Shown one piece after another: positions 10,476-22,216 of a DNA stretch of 64,000 nucleotides. The notes under the pieces were generated by a model. That model had not been told where the DNA came from. It made no database searches and worked only from the letters and a program-made list of their open reading frames with translations. The DNA lies in contig JACDTU010000021.1 in the NCBI GenBank assembly GCA_022376465.1, positions 248,001-312,000 on the forward strand, read 5' to 3'. The DNA is from Cubamyces lactineus (taxonomy: Eukaryota; Basidiomycota; Agaricomycetes; Polyporales; Polyporaceae). Positions within the stretch are counted from its first letter, which is position 1; each line of letters starts with the position of its first letter. A program made the translations under genes and the position numbers.

Positions 10476-12183
10476 ATGTCGACCCCAGCTGCAGAGAGGA
10501 AGCGTACGTGCTGTGTCCACGCGCAGGACACCGTGCTCACTTGAGACGTTGTGCAGCGCTCCCGTTCGTCGCGAACTTCGCGGCCGGTGCCATTGCCGGA
10601 ATCTCTGAGATTCTGACCTTCTATCCTCTTGGTGAGTCTGACGCGGCGATGCTTGTTTGTATGGACTAGCAGACGAGACGTGCAATTGTCCATTGCAGAT
10701 GTCGTGAGTGCCCCGCTCGCGTGCCCCACAGCGTACATGTCTTCACACTGCCGGGTGGGCGAGCGCATTAGGTGAAGACGCGCATGCAGCTGGAGACGGG
10801 AAAGACCAAGCATGGTGTCCTCGGGAGCTTCAAGACTATCATCAAGGAGGAAGGGTTCGTCTACTCGCACACCGTCGCTCGGTCGGTATGCTCATGCACC
10901 AGCACATAGTTTCGGCCGCCTGTACCGCGGGCTCGTCCCTCCGCTCCTCATGGAGGCCCCCAAGCGTGCCACCAAATTGTGCGTATGTCTTGAGCTTCAC
11001 GCGACCATGCGGGTGTAGAACTCATGGTGGAGATAGCGCGGCCAATGACTTCTGGGGCAAGCAGTTTTTGACGCTCTCTGGGGAGAAGAAGATGACGCAG
11101 AATCTGGCTATTGCCACGGGATGCGCGGCCGGTGCCACGGAGAGTTTCGTCGTCGTCCCCTTCGAATTAGTCAAGATCAAGTGCGTCACTGGCAGCGTCA
11201 TGAAGTGAGCTAGTGTGACTGAACGCTGGATTTAGGTTGCAGGACAAGACGAGTACGTTTAAGGGCCCTATGGACGTCGTGTCTCAAGTGGTGAAGAAGG
11301 AGGGTCTGCTCGGTACGTGATTACACGAACGTCCAAGGATATTCCGTGCTGAAAGACGCTTGTCCAGGTTTGTATGCCGGTATGGAGGCGACCATGTGGA
11401 GGTACGCATTCATTCACGCATCTTCGGAGTACGGATGCTTATACGCGAGGCGTTTACAGGCACTTCTGGTGGAACGGTGGATACTTCGGCTGTATTTTCC
11501 AGGTCCGGGCACTCCTTCCTAAGCCTGAGGTACATCATTTCCATCCTCTTTTAGTGCAAGATCTGGCCCCTTGACGCGCACGATTCGTCGTTTCTCAGAG
11601 CAACAAGGCGCGTCTTACGAACGATCTCATCGCTGGTACGATTGGAGGTCTCGTCGGTACAGCTATTAACACTCCGTGAGTCCCCCTTGTTCTTTCGCAT
11701 GCGTTGCGCAACAATTGATTCATTTGGGGCAGTTTCGATGTCAGTTATCTCCGAGTCCCACAGGCTCATGTCGACGTCTAACGTTATATGACATTCTATT
11801 CTTGCAGGTCGTAAAGTCCCGGATCCAAGGCGCGTCCAAGACCCCCGGTGTCGTCCCCAAATACAACTGGACATACCCCGCGTACGTATTATCCTCCGCT
11901 CTACCTCCCTTCGCTTGCTCCTATTTTGATCATTGCGTACTAACACGCGTCCCGTAGCCTCGTGACGATCTTCCGGGAAGAGGGTGCCGCAGCGCTGTAC
12001 AAGGGCTTCGTGCCCAAGGTGATGCGGCTCGCGCCGGGCGGTGGTGTCTTGCTGCTCGTTGTCGAGTTCACACTCAACATCTTCCGCCAAGGTGCGTCGA
12101 ATATGTCTGCTCTATTTCTTAGTGCACTGCTTAACTGCTTGACCCTGTCTACTTCAATAGCCCTCGGCCCTCCGTACATCTGA
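10476..12183 (+). CDS. ODC1: Mitochondrial 2-oxodicarboxylate carrier
   Basis: Fourteen coding exons: 10476..10503, 10557..10631, 10699..10703, 10772..10854, 10910..10978, 11037..11180, 11236..11312, 11368..11401, 11460..11529, 11599..11675, 11733..11739, 11808..11881, 11958..12091, 12161..12183; 299 aa, normal for the SLC25 family. All three carrier signatures are present: YPLDVVKTRMQ, PFELVKIKLQ and PFDVVKSRIQ, each starting a roughly 100-residue two-helix repeat. The sequence NFAAGAIAGISE and the odd-helix features match the Odc1/Odc2 group, which exchanges 2-oxoadipate and 2-oxoglutarate across the inner membrane for lysine and glutamate metabolism. Exons 3 (5 nt) and 11 (7 nt) are micro-exons, each encoding part of a PxD signature. 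The substrate is inferred from similarity. Confidence 0.9.
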
Positions 12184-12873
12184 GCGTAGAGACCCGTGTT
12201 AGCGTCTCGCCTTGTCGCGGTGCTATTACGAAAAGTCAATGGGATGGAGAGGATGGGTTCAATGCGCGGTTAATAGACCGCGGTCCGATAGAAGATGAGG
12301 TGGTCTACCGCAACCTTCAGTACTGGGGCGTTCCCAGACTCATCGGGTATCGGTACAGGACTACAACGAGACTTTGGCCTGCACTGGGTACATCACTCTT
12401 CTAGAGCTTCGGACCACATGTTGTAGAGTAATTGCTGATAGATGGGGTCTAAACCCCGTGCTTGTGTGGCTTGTTTCGTTCACAATGTGCACCAGGAAAA
12501 GCGCGTTTGCAACGGCCAGTGTTGAGGTCGTTTTACGACTCACCGCACCTGGATTCTTGGTTCACGGAAACGACGGAGTATCAAAACCAAGACGCTGTAC
12601 GTATCGTTCGAGCAAAGAGCAGATACCGGCCTACAAACAACGGGTCCCGTGGAGTACATATAGTTCGTATGGAGGTTGGTCGAACAGAAGGGGTGAATGT
12701 GTCGTAGGAACAACAGCTCACAGGAACGGTATACCAGGTATGGTCACATTCTGCCTTTGTCTGCAGACGGTCAATAGCCAACCCGTGCGGAAGAGATCGT
12801 ACAGCACTTACAGTTCACGCACTAATACCGATTGTGCGGTGCTCATTGAGTGATATTCGGGTGGCTGTAGTAG
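12184..12873. other. Convergent intergenic, 690 bp
   Basis: 3' flanks of the carrier (+) and the DUF202 gene (-). No coding sequence is recognised. A possible alternative last exon of the DUF202 gene cannot be excluded (see that gene). Confidence 0.45.
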
Positions 12874-13693
12874 TCAGGACTTACCTCGGATAATGAAGTT
12901 GGCGAGGACTGCACCAAAGAGGAAGACGCTGATGACGATAGGGCCCAGTATTTGGTCTGTTCGCGCGCGGTCATCAACAATCGCTGCGGAGTCACAGGCT
13001 GGCTGGTTTCATGAGGCAACGCACCAAAGTGACCGGGATCTCGCCGACGGATCATGGTGATTCGGTGCTGGTATACGGCGTACCCGTATACCTGCAAATG
13101 GTCAGACGACCTACGACTTCCGACGACGAGAGAGTAGAAGCGTACGAGGACACCGACGCTCAACGCCGCGTATGCGTATGCAAAGTTGCGAGCAATGTCG
13201 TCCTTGGACGCATTGAACAGCGCCAGGGCAAGAGTGCCAATAAGGACGGAGGTCTGGAGATACGCAATCCATGCTAGAAATAACAAAGCAATCAATCGCC
13301 GTTTAGTGTAGCATTGGGATAGCTGACATGCGTACTTCGTTCGTTTGCAAACCAGACCTTTCCTTCCACCTTTATGGGGGTCGCGATCTTCTTGGGCACA
13401 CGGACCTGCGGGGGCACGGAGTTGATAGCATGGTAGTCGCGGACGGTCGGCATTTGCCCGTGCTCGTCTTGCTGGGCATCCGGGATGTTATCGACGCGAG
13501 TATAGCGGGGCCGACGTTGGAATGTCTTCTTGGGTAGCGAAGCGAGCGCAGACGGAGAGAAAGGCGAGAGGATATCCGACATTGCATACCACGACCTCCG
13601 AATGATAGAGTCGCGCCGGTCGTCGCCTTCACTGGGTTCGCCGCTGGTCGCGCGCCTCATCGTCGTCGCCTCCGGACCTGTCGAGCTCGCCAT
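12874..13693 (-). CDS. VTC1-like DUF202 vacuolar membrane protein
   Basis: Exons complement(12874..12956, 13025..13091, 13146..13273, 13336..13693), 211 aa. A disordered N-terminal half of about 100 residues leads to KVEGKVWFANERTWIAYLQ, the hallmark of the VTC/DUF202 transmembrane domain. Three predicted helices follow: TWIAYLQTSVLIGTLALALF, FAYAYAALSVGVLVYGYAVY and ILGPIVISVFLFGAVLANFI. VTC1-type subunits form the channel through which the VTC complex moves polyphosphate into the vacuole. Yeast Vtc1 is only about 129 aa, so the long N-terminal extension is notable. The 3' end is uncertain: the frame stops three codons after a good GTAAGT donor, so a short further exon is possible. Confidence 0.75.
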
Positions 13694-14066
13694 GGTGGAC
13701 GATGAGCAAGAAGCAGCTGTGGAAGGCGAGGACTCCGCACGCGAACTTGGAGGCGTTACCGTACCCTATTGAAGCGACGCACGTGCATGAGCTCTTGGGC
13801 GGTAGCGCGTGCAGAATGCGGGGGAAGGCGGAGTGTCGGGGATCGAAGCGGAGTGATGGCTGGCGACGTCACTGTGGCGGAGAACCCATTCTAGGACATT
13901 CTAGCAAGGCTCTAGTAACCCGCTCTTCGTTCTCGAATCTAGCGGATATCCAGACGCAATAAAACCAATGGCTTCCCCCACCGCGCCCCCCTCAACTTGC
14001 ACCGTTACACCTACTCCGTTTCCTTCACTTTTGTTTCTTCCTCATCATCCTTCGTAATTTTCTACG
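13694..14066. other. Divergent promoter region, DUF202 gene / DnaJ gene
   Basis: 373 bp between divergent starts. It contains a heat-shock-like element (separate entry) and a CT-rich stretch just before the DnaJ ATG, typical of basidiomycete core promoters. Confidence 0.5.
13926..13937 (+). promoter_or_regulatory. Candidate heat-shock element upstream of DnaJ
   Basis: TTCgTTCtcGAA contains a perfect TTCnnGAA inverted pair, about 130 nt before the DnaJ ATG. Two more TTC units spaced 10 nt apart lie at about 13889-13901. The match to HSF half-site spacing is partial. Confidence 0.35.
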
Positions 14067-15376
14067 ATGGGTACCGACTACTACAAGCTGCTGGGTGTCT
14101 CTCGGGACGCCAGCGAAGACGATATCAAGAAGGCGTACAAGAAGATGGTGAGTACGACGACCCTATCGCATAAAATTCAACGCGGTACTAATGAATTGTG
14201 TGCAGGCCTTGAAATGGCATCCTGACCGTAACGCCGGTTCAGAAGAGGCCTCCAAGAAGTTCAAGGAGGTAAGCACACTCGCAACCCATATCACACGATG
14301 ACTCGCGTGCCAACGCTGACCCCTCTTTTGTGTAGATCTCCGAGGCATTTGAAGTCCTCAGTGACAAACAGAAGCGTGCCATTTACGACCAGTTCGGTGA
14401 GGAGGGTTTGAAGGGCGGCGGCGTACCACCACAAGGCGCGGGCGGCCCTGGAGGTGGCTTCTCCAGCTTCGGCGGCTTCCCTGGTGCGCAGACCTTCACC
14501 TTCACCACCGGCCCAGGAGGCAGCTTCGGCTCAGGAGGTCGGGGAGGCTTCTCGCCAACAGACCCCAACAAGATCTTCGAGTAAGTATTCGGTACATAGG
14601 CTGTGTACGGGACGATTTCTCACATCCTCTACAGACAGATCTTCGGTATGGGCGGACTCGGCGGTATGGGTGGTATGGGCGGCTTCGGTGGTGGCCGGAG
14701 AGGGGGCATGAGCAGCATGTTCTCGCACGACGATGACGACGACGACATGACCGGCTCCTTCTTCAGCAGCGGAATGCCCGGCGGCATGCCACGCGGAGGC
14801 CGCTCAACACGTCCACAATCACCCGCACCCTCACAACCATCCGAAATCACACGGCCGCTCAAGGTCTCGCTCGAAGACCTCTACTCTGGCGCGACAAAGC
14901 ACCTCAAGGTGGGCCGCCGGCTGCTCAACGGCGGCACAGAAGAGAAGGTGCTCGAGATCCAGATCTCACCAGGGTGGAAGAGCGGCACGAAGATCCGCTT
15001 CCCGCGCGCGGGCAACGAGCAGCCCAACGGCGAGGCGCAGGACCTCGTGTTCGTCGTCGAGGAGAAGCCGCACGAGCGGTTCGTACGGGAGGGAAACGAC
15101 CTCGTCACGCACGTCAAGATTCCGCTCGTCGACGCGCTTACTGGCACAGGCGGTAAGCAAGTCGTAGAGCACCTCGATGGGCGGAAGATCCAGGTGCCCG
15201 TACCGTTTGGCATCGTCAAGCCTGGGCAGCAGACAACGCTCCCTGGTGAGGGTATGCCGATACGGAAGGAGGGCAGCGTCAAGAAGAAGGGCGACCTCAT
15301 CGTCAAGTGGGATGTGGTCTTCCCCGAGAAGCTCACGCCCGCGCAGAAGGAGGGCATCCGGAAGGTGTTGGCATGA
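14067..15376 (+). CDS. SIS1: Class II DnaJ/Hsp40 co-chaperone (Sis1/DNAJB-like)
   Basis: Exons join(14067..14147, 14206..14268, 14336..14580, 14635..15376), 376 aa. The J domain ([11 protein letters not shown]) carries the HPD motif at residues 32-34 (WHPDRN) and ends [13 protein letters not shown] Gly/Phe- and Gly/Met-rich linker follows, interrupted by an acidic DDDDDD patch and the FGMGG repeats. No CxxCxGxG zinc fingers are present, so it is type II. Two C-terminal beta-sandwich domains follow ([33 protein letters not shown]), ending in the dimerisation tail. It stimulates Hsp70 ATPase and delivers misfolded clients in the cytosol and nucleus. The closest yeast equivalent is Sis1. Confidence 0.92.
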
Positions 15377-15918
15377 ACGGACTTGATGGACATCCTCGCA
15401 TAGTACTTGTATCATGACGTTCCACGCACTTGTATTATTGTATTTTAGCATAGAATTATACCCTTCCGCTCTTTTCGTTTGCCGCTCCTTCCAGCCTTTA
15501 GCTGTCATTTGCACGTGTTTTCACGTATTGCTAGACCTACATCAACAGCTTCAGCAATAGAAGCGTAGACTGTATGCTACATACTATACAGCGGAACATA
15601 TCTACGACGATAGGCTTCGACTAGACGTTGTCCTGGGCGATTGGTACATTTCTGAAGGTCGTGTTGAACGGGAGATGCATACTTGTGGCGCTACTAGACG
15701 CCGGGAGGAGTGTGGTTGAGGGCGATGGCCTTTGATCCTAACAAGTGCAAATCGAGCTTGTGGCGGTCTGGGTCCAGTGGGCACCGATATGTACGCGAGT
15801 TGATTGCTCCAATCCACAGCTCCTCCTCCTTCTCACGACCAGTCACGACCTCACTGTATACATGTACTCTGCTTGTCATATCTATCCTTGTATGCTCTAC
15901 GCTGTTTGAAGACACAGT
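15377..15918. other. Intergenic, DnaJ 3' flank and kelch-gene promoter
   Basis: AT-rich 3' UTR-like sequence near 15400-15480, then the promoter of the kelch gene. No other gene is recognised. Confidence 0.5.
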
Positions 15919-18900
15919 ATGCATGCCTTGTATGAGGTCACACTGTCCCTTCTGGCCCTCTCCATGGCCGAGGCGTTCGTTTCGGCGGAGCAGTACACGG
16001 CCGTGCCTAGGTGTGTGGATATTCATGATCAGTGCTATGTTCTACAACCGAACGACCACAATCATCGCAGATGGGGACAAGCTGTGGTTCTGGTTGACGA
16101 CGCGCTCTTCGTCCAAGGAGGCAGAACCGACCAGTATAACTCTCTCGGCTACAGTTCCGCACTGGTCAACAACGATATCCTCCTGCTTCCACTCAACACT
16201 ACCTTCGACATATCTGCTCCGCCTTGGCAATATGTCTCAGGCTGCTCCAATTGCTCTTCATCTCAGGGTCCTGCGGTGGCTTGGCATACCCTCTCCGCAT
16301 TCAACACCACGAACCTCCTTCTGTTCGGCGGAGATCCCGGACCAAACGGACCTGTCTTTGACCCAGAGAGGGCGGATTCGGCTGCGCTGTTAGACGTCTC
16401 CAATCGCGACTCTCCTGCCTGGAACCTGGAGACTGCCTCATGGGCGAACGAACCTCTGCGGCGTATCTACCACTCTGCCTCATCCACGGGCGGGAAAATA
16501 TGGCTCATTGGAGGAGAGAAGGCGGATGGCTCTGGTAATGCCTTCTCGGACCACTATGTCTACGATCCATCTGGCCCAACGTTCACCCAATTGCCCTCGA
16601 CGAATGGTCCCCCGGACGTGTTCGGCCACACATCACTCGTCCTTCCTGACCAACAGCTTATCGTGTTCGGCGGCTACTCTCCTTCGCAAGGCGCGCTTCT
16701 TCCATTCTCAACCATCTGGTCCCTGGACACCATGCAATCAACACTCACGTGGACAAGTCTGTCGGTGTCATCGTCAAACCTCCCATCCCCTCGTCGTGGA
16801 TTCGCCGCAACCGTTCTCGATGATGGCAGAGTCTTGATCCAGGGCGGTGCCGATGCAACAATGCAGAATGTCTTCAGCGACGGATGGGTGCTTGATACCA
16901 CCCAGAGCCCCATGGTCTGGAGTACGGTCGATGCTCTGACCCAGGTTGGACCGCGGCGGGATCATTTTGCCGTTGCGTTAGGTTCAGATGTTCTGTTCGG
17001 CTTTGGTAAGTTCGGCCCTGATTCATTTCCATTGAACCTACTTGACACTATGCAGGATACGCACAATCCGCGCCTGTCAACGCCAGTCTGCTTCTGTTCG
17101 ATGCATCGAAGGGGTCATTCCTCAGCACATACACGCCTCCTGCCGCTGTGACCAACCCTACTTCAAACGCCATACCTGGCCCAACAGCAACAGGTACTGG
17201 CTCGGGTCAGTCGCCCTCAGGCACGACAGGTGGTTCTACAGGAACAGGAGGTGGATCGTCCCCTTCATCCACAGGCAAATCCGGCGGTGGTGGGAGCGGC
17301 GGCAATGGTACAAGCCCGGTAACTGATCCCTCTGGAGCATCCAGCAAATCCCATGCTACGGCTGTCGCGCTCGGTGTCGTCTTTGGTGTGCTTGGCCTTC
17401 TCGCTGGGGGTGCGGCCGCGTGGTACATGAGCAACAAGCATCGTGGCCCTAACGATAGCTTCCACCTCCTGGGCCCGTCTGACGATGACGATAGCCCCCA
17501 CATGGGCCCGATCATCCCTGTCGCTGGCGTCAGTGCAGTGCGCGAGAAGCCCTTGCACGTCGTTCAGTCTGTGAGGGAACGGTTGGGTGGACTGGTGCCT
17601 GGCCGAACTTCACAGGCTCCAAGGCGCCGAGACATGCTTGCCGACGAGGACACGAGGGTATTCGACGAACCCGGATGGTATCACGTCCGACGGGACGGCA
17701 GCGTTGGCTCATGGAGCATGGGACAAGGCCGTCCGACTCTTGGCGACATGGTCCAGGATTCGCTCACGTCCCTGCGGAACGTCGGCGGTGCAATGCTAGC
17801 CTACGCGTCCGGTACTCGCGGCTCACAGACGAAGGAGCCCAGCGGTGCATCCTCGAACACCTACTGGGAGAAAGAGTCGTCTTACGACAAGTACTCTGAC
17901 AAAGCGGCCCTTGTGGGTCTTCCGGGCCTTCCTCCGACGGCATCAAGGCCGAAAGGGGGCCGGAAGGCGTCGTATACCTCGCAGTGGTCCTATTACGAAG
18001 ACCCGTTCGCCGATTACGAGAACGAGCCCTACAAACTGCCGGACGATGAGGAGTACGACTCCGATCCCACCGAGCTTCAGCATCCCCCGTCCCTCGACGA
18101 CCCGCCTCCGAGACCATACAGTTACACTCGTGTTCCCCCGGCAACTGCTGATGTGACGCGACTCCCACCGCTCTCCGAGTACCCGTCTTTGCTCTCGGTC
18201 TCCGACCCGCCGCCAAGCTCGGATTCGTCGCATGACCACTCGCCCCTGCGTACCAGCTCCTCGGCGGACCTCGCGCGCAATTCGGGCGGAGAGGCGCCTG
18301 GATCACCACGCCGCCCATCGTCCATCATCGACGCGAATCCGCCGATCATGCGCTCGATGCGGCGCTCCGACAGCTGGTGGTCTCGGTTCGCGAAGACGCC
18401 GATCTTGGACCGTCTCTCGACCTCGACTGACGGGTCACGCACTGCACCGCGTCCGCTGGACTTCCGTGACCCGAATCCGCCCCCTCGACCACTTGGGCCT
18501 ATCAGGGAATCGTCAAATTCGCAATCGCCCGATGAGCCGCCTGCGGGGCATGGGAGCAGGCACGACCCTGTGTACGCTAGCACGCACCACGGCCGCTCGG
18601 CTACTTCGTTGCAGACGACGAAAACGGCAGACACGGAGGTGATCGAGAGGATGGGCCGTACCATGGACATTGTGTTCAAGAGCACCGTGTCTTCGCATGC
18701 GAGCAGCGCCAGCACCGACAGCGGCACTAGCGCGGACACGCACGGCCATACGGACCACGAGCATGGTGCACTGTCGGTGACGATCCCCGCGCGCCCAGAA
18801 GCGACTGCTACGCTCGTGCAATCTCCAACAGACATGGCTGCCATTCATGTCGTTCAGCCCCCACCGCCGTTGCAGGTAGAGGAGAGGCGACCGAGTCCTA

Positions 18901-19079
18901 TTCGCGGCAGTAGTGTAGCTGCACGCGTCGCGGCGCTAGAGCAGCGGGCACGCTCCCCTCCGCCGCCTCCATCTCCGAGTCGACCCAAGAAGCCAAGGAG
19001 CAGCGTGTACGGGCTCGCTCCGAAACCATCTCTCTTTGTCGCGAACCCCGACCGTCGTACCGGTAGTGGTGACTCTTAA
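15919..19079 (+). CDS. Kelch-repeat type I membrane protein with long cytoplasmic tail
   Basis: Exons join(15919..17005, 17056..19079), 1036 aa. A signal peptide (MHALYEVTLSLLALSMAEAF) precedes about 370 residues of kelch beta-propeller blades. Repeated blade motifs are visible: WGQAVVLVDDALFVQGG, LLLFGGDPG, GGKIWLIGGEKADGSG, QQLIVFGGYSP, FAATVLDDGRVLIQGGA. A Gly/Ser/Thr-rich stalk leads to one transmembrane helix near residues 464-487 (ALGVVFGVLGLLAGGAAAWY). The roughly 550-residue cytoplasmic part is low-complexity, rich in Ser/Pro and acidic patches. The overall plan resembles fungal attractin/kelch-like surface proteins. A sensor or cell-wall interaction role is inferred from topology; no catalytic residues are recognisable. 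Confidence 0.85.
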
Positions 19080-19850
19080 CTCGTAACATCTTCTCATCCC
19101 ATCACCCTCTCCCCACGATGCACTTCCCTCGCCCCCTGCGACACCGCTGACACATTAGACCCCGCCCCTTTACTGACTATCTTTATGCTACGGACGGTTC
19201 TTTCGCTCGCATGTCTCTAATTTCCCGCCTTGCGCCTTATGCTCCTTGGCACCTTCGCTAGCCCCGGCTAGCGACGTTTACGACCTTTTACGACCCACCT
19301 CTTCTCCCTTGCTCGCGCTATGGACTAGATATCTTTGTTGTACTCTCGCGCCTCGTGTGCTTACGACGGTAGTTGACGACTTTTTACGACGAACAGCTTG
19401 CAACTTGCATCAGATGCGCACTGCAGATCCATATTGTTCATTGTTGCTTGCCCCCGTGTGTCAATGTCCCTCTCATTTTTCCCGCATACGACATGCTGCC
19501 GATGAACGCTGAGTGCCAATTGAACAATTGCTTCCAATCTCTCATTGCCTGTTCATCTTTTGCGATGGCGGCCAGGGTAACAATTGCACGTAGAGACTGG
19601 AGTGAACCGTCCAAGTGGATTCAAAGGTGCCAATTAGGCGCATGGCCTCAGCCTGTTCATGTTGTCATTGTTGTAATTGCCAAGTCCTGTCCCACCGAGC
19701 ACCACCGTCAGAAGGCAGAGGGTTTGAACATATGTGCGCACACGCAGAGCCCGAGGTATACATGTACATAACTGCCGTTGTGGAGAACATGTCATGAAGT
19801 ATAAGCGCGAGATTTTGCCTCCATCTCGTTCGTTCGGCAAGCATGCCCCC
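19080..19850. other. Convergent intergenic, 770 bp
   Basis: 3' flanks of the kelch gene (+) and the FAD oxidoreductase gene (-). CT-rich near 19100-19330. No gene is recognised. Confidence 0.5.
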
Positions 19851-21378
19851 TCACAGGAAGCGCGACGGCTTCAGCTTGTTCAGATTCGCGCACTTGATCT
19901 TCCCCTCCAGCACGAGCTCCGCTATAGCCTTCGCCGTGCCCGGCGCGTTGCAAATGCCCTATGAGTGTCCACAACTTAGTTCAAGGCGCCCATTCAACTG
20001 TTCTACGGGCAAGAACTCACCCAGCACGTATGACCCGTAGCGACAACCAGCCCCTCCGCAACCTCCTTCGCCTCGCCCACAATCGGGCCCCCGCCGACGC
20101 TCACGACGGGCAGGAAGCACGCCTGGCGGCGCTCAACCGCGCCCTCGCGCAGCTCCCTCGAGATGCTCGCGACGTGCGCCCTGATGCTCTCGCACGCGCC
20201 CTCGTCGACCTGCACGTCGTCCACCGTCTCGGGCACGGCCGAGTCGTCGCCCGGGCCGCAGCAGTACACCTCGTCCGTGGGGCGCGCGTAGATCTCCGGG
20301 CTCACCTGCTGTGCTCGCCCGGAGCCCGTGGAGGAGGCGGGGAGCGTGATTTCGGTGAAGAGGACGTAGGGCGCGATGCGCGTGTTGGGGCGGGGGCGGA
20401 TGGTGATGCTGTGGGCGCGGGTGCCGGAGATGGGGAGAGAGGGGACGAGCCTGGGGGACCACGCGCCCGCAGCGAGGATGACGTGCGTCGCGGGGAGCTT
20501 CTGAGCCTCTTGTGCGCCGCCGTGCGGGACGTAGGTGACTCCGCCAACGCGTCGTCCGTTCCCGGACCCGGCCTTGTCTACGATGATGGCGGTGACCTTG
20601 CCCTGGACGAATCGGACGCCGCGCGCCTGGGCGAGTTCGAGCATGCTCGTGGTGAACAGATACGGGTGCACCTGCGCCGTTGCCCCGGGTGGGGCCATCG
20701 GCGAGTACGAATCCGTGAGGTGCGGCTCGACCCAGTTGAGGTCCTCCGGGAGACCCGTCGCCGCTCTACGCTCTTTCAGCGAAGCTTGCGTCTCAGATCC
20801 CGTAGCGGGCTTCGACTCGAGCTCGGACCCGGGCAGCCCAAGAGTCTTCTCGAGGCTCTTGCGCCGTCCTCCGGAACCTACGCCGCTGCCTGCCGCCGCA
20901 TCGGGTTCCACTACCTCCCCGCGGCCCTCCCAGCTCCCACAGTTGACGAAACGCCAACCCCAACGATTGGCCCCATCATGCTCCTGCGCAAGACGGACGT
21001 GCTCTTGGAAAGATACCGCGACAAGCTCCTTAGGGTACGCCCATTTAGCAACGAGCCCGCCGGCCTTGCCGGATGCGCCCTGGGCGACGCCATGCGCGGA
21101 GGCCTCGATGAGCGTGATCGAGGTCGATGCGGGGTCAAACGCGGGGTGAGAGGCGAGGTAGTACGCGGTTGTACAGCCGATGATTCCACCGCCGACGATT
21201 ACGATGTTCTGGGTGGGCGCGGGTGACACTGGAGTAGTCGGGACGGACAAGCTTAGCGTGCTGAGATCAAGGTTGTAGATTCGCAGTACTGACCACTTAC
21301 TCTTAGTCAGTGCAAGGTGCTAGCGTTTCACGCCTTCAAGAGCGTTGTTGCTGAGTTGGTCCCAGGAGTTGTTATCAT
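19851..21378 (-). CDS. TDA3: FAD-dependent oxidoreductase (DAO family, TDA3-like)
   Basis: Exons complement(19851..19958, 20021..21260, 21332..21378), 464 aa. The dinucleotide-binding motif NIVIVGGGIIGCTTAYYLAS lies near the N-terminus, followed by GASGKAGGLVAKWAYP, characteristic of the yeast Tda3 group within the DAO superfamily. The C-terminus carries VVATGHTCWGICNAPGTAKA, the FAD-contacting glycine-rich end. Substrate unknown; yeast Tda3 is linked to endosomal trafficking. The frame has no ATG directly before the FAD motif. I therefore propose a 47-nt first exon from the ATG at 21378, joined by a GTGAAA..CTCAG intron of about 71 nt in correct phase. That start is the least certain part. 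Confidence 0.8.
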
Positions 21379-22216
21379 ATCTGCTAGAGTGGCAGGCCCC
21401 GGTTATGATGTCATTCCTTAATCCGAAGTGGACTTGGGCGCTAACTGCCGTTGTAGACCGCTAGCAGAATTTGGAAACTTGAACCACACACTCATAGCCG
21501 CCACTACGCACAACGGCCCTTATCCTATCATGCAGCAGAACTTCACTAGCATCTTCTTGGTCTATGTGAAAGCCGTGCCTTCTGAAAGAATGACCGGCGA
21601 ATTACATTAATCGCGTACTACCTCGACGTGCTGCGGCTAACTGCAGGTAACGTGGCGGGCTGGTTCAACTGTGGCTACTGCGAACAGGAGTAGCGATGTC
21701 GTTTCGGTGAGGTTAGCTGACCCACTGAACCGTCGTAAATTGTCAAAGCCTACGGTGAGGCAGTCGCCGGCGTCTTAAAAACCTCCAACCCGAACTTCAT
21801 CGGAGTAATTGAGACAGCGAACGCGATAAAGTTATGCGTCTACCATAATCTCTTTGCCACACGTCGCCTTCGCTATCGACCTGCTGACGACTGTGCCTAG
21901 TGAGTTGTAGAGTACCTATCAATACTGTTAACTGATCTGGATCTAGAACGCAGCTCAGGAGTCCCCGAGGCGAACACACGCAACGAGAAGTTGCTGGTGA
22001 CCTCACGGTATCAGAAGGATGCACCGAGTGTCGAGATTCAACCCCGTTTGGGGCGTTTTGCCTGCCAGTTCTCTCAAGGGAAGCCTGAATCAACCTCCTG
22101 GACCACGAGAGACTAGTCTTCTACAGATGGCACCATGCTGCGGCGTCCCGTGCTGAATGGTATAAAGCTGAGCCCGGAATGGAACAGAGCAGCATAGCGA
22201 GCCCTTCCCCGGGGCC
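21379..22216. other. Intergenic with decayed duplicated sequence upstream of Cys-rich copy A
   Basis: From about 21865 rightward the sequence matches, with divergence, the stretch upstream of copy B from about 23340 (shared blocks around CTGCTGACGAC, ATACTGTT..GATC and GAAGT.GCTGGTG.CCTCA). The match includes remnants of a reading frame (QREVAGDLTVSEG here, YREVAGALMASQG in the other copy). I interpret it as part of a tandem duplication unit containing a dead gene fragment. Confidence 0.5.
22161..22167 (+). promoter_or_regulatory. TATA box of Cys-rich copy A
   Basis: TATAAAG, 56 nt before the ATG. The same box and the following GAGCAG/GCGAGCCC block recur before copy B. This predicts a leader of only about 20-30 nt. 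Confidence 0.6.

Noticed and set aside
16042..18844. Several minus-strand frames over the kelch gene
   Set aside because: Shadows of a long GC-rich coding exon; the kelch blades and TM are on the plus strand.
19961..21226. 421-codon plus-strand frame opposite the FAD oxidoreductase
   Set aside because: It is the antisense shadow of a GC-rich conserved gene. The minus strand carries the clear GGGIIG FAD motif; the plus frame is Arg/Ala-rich without domains.
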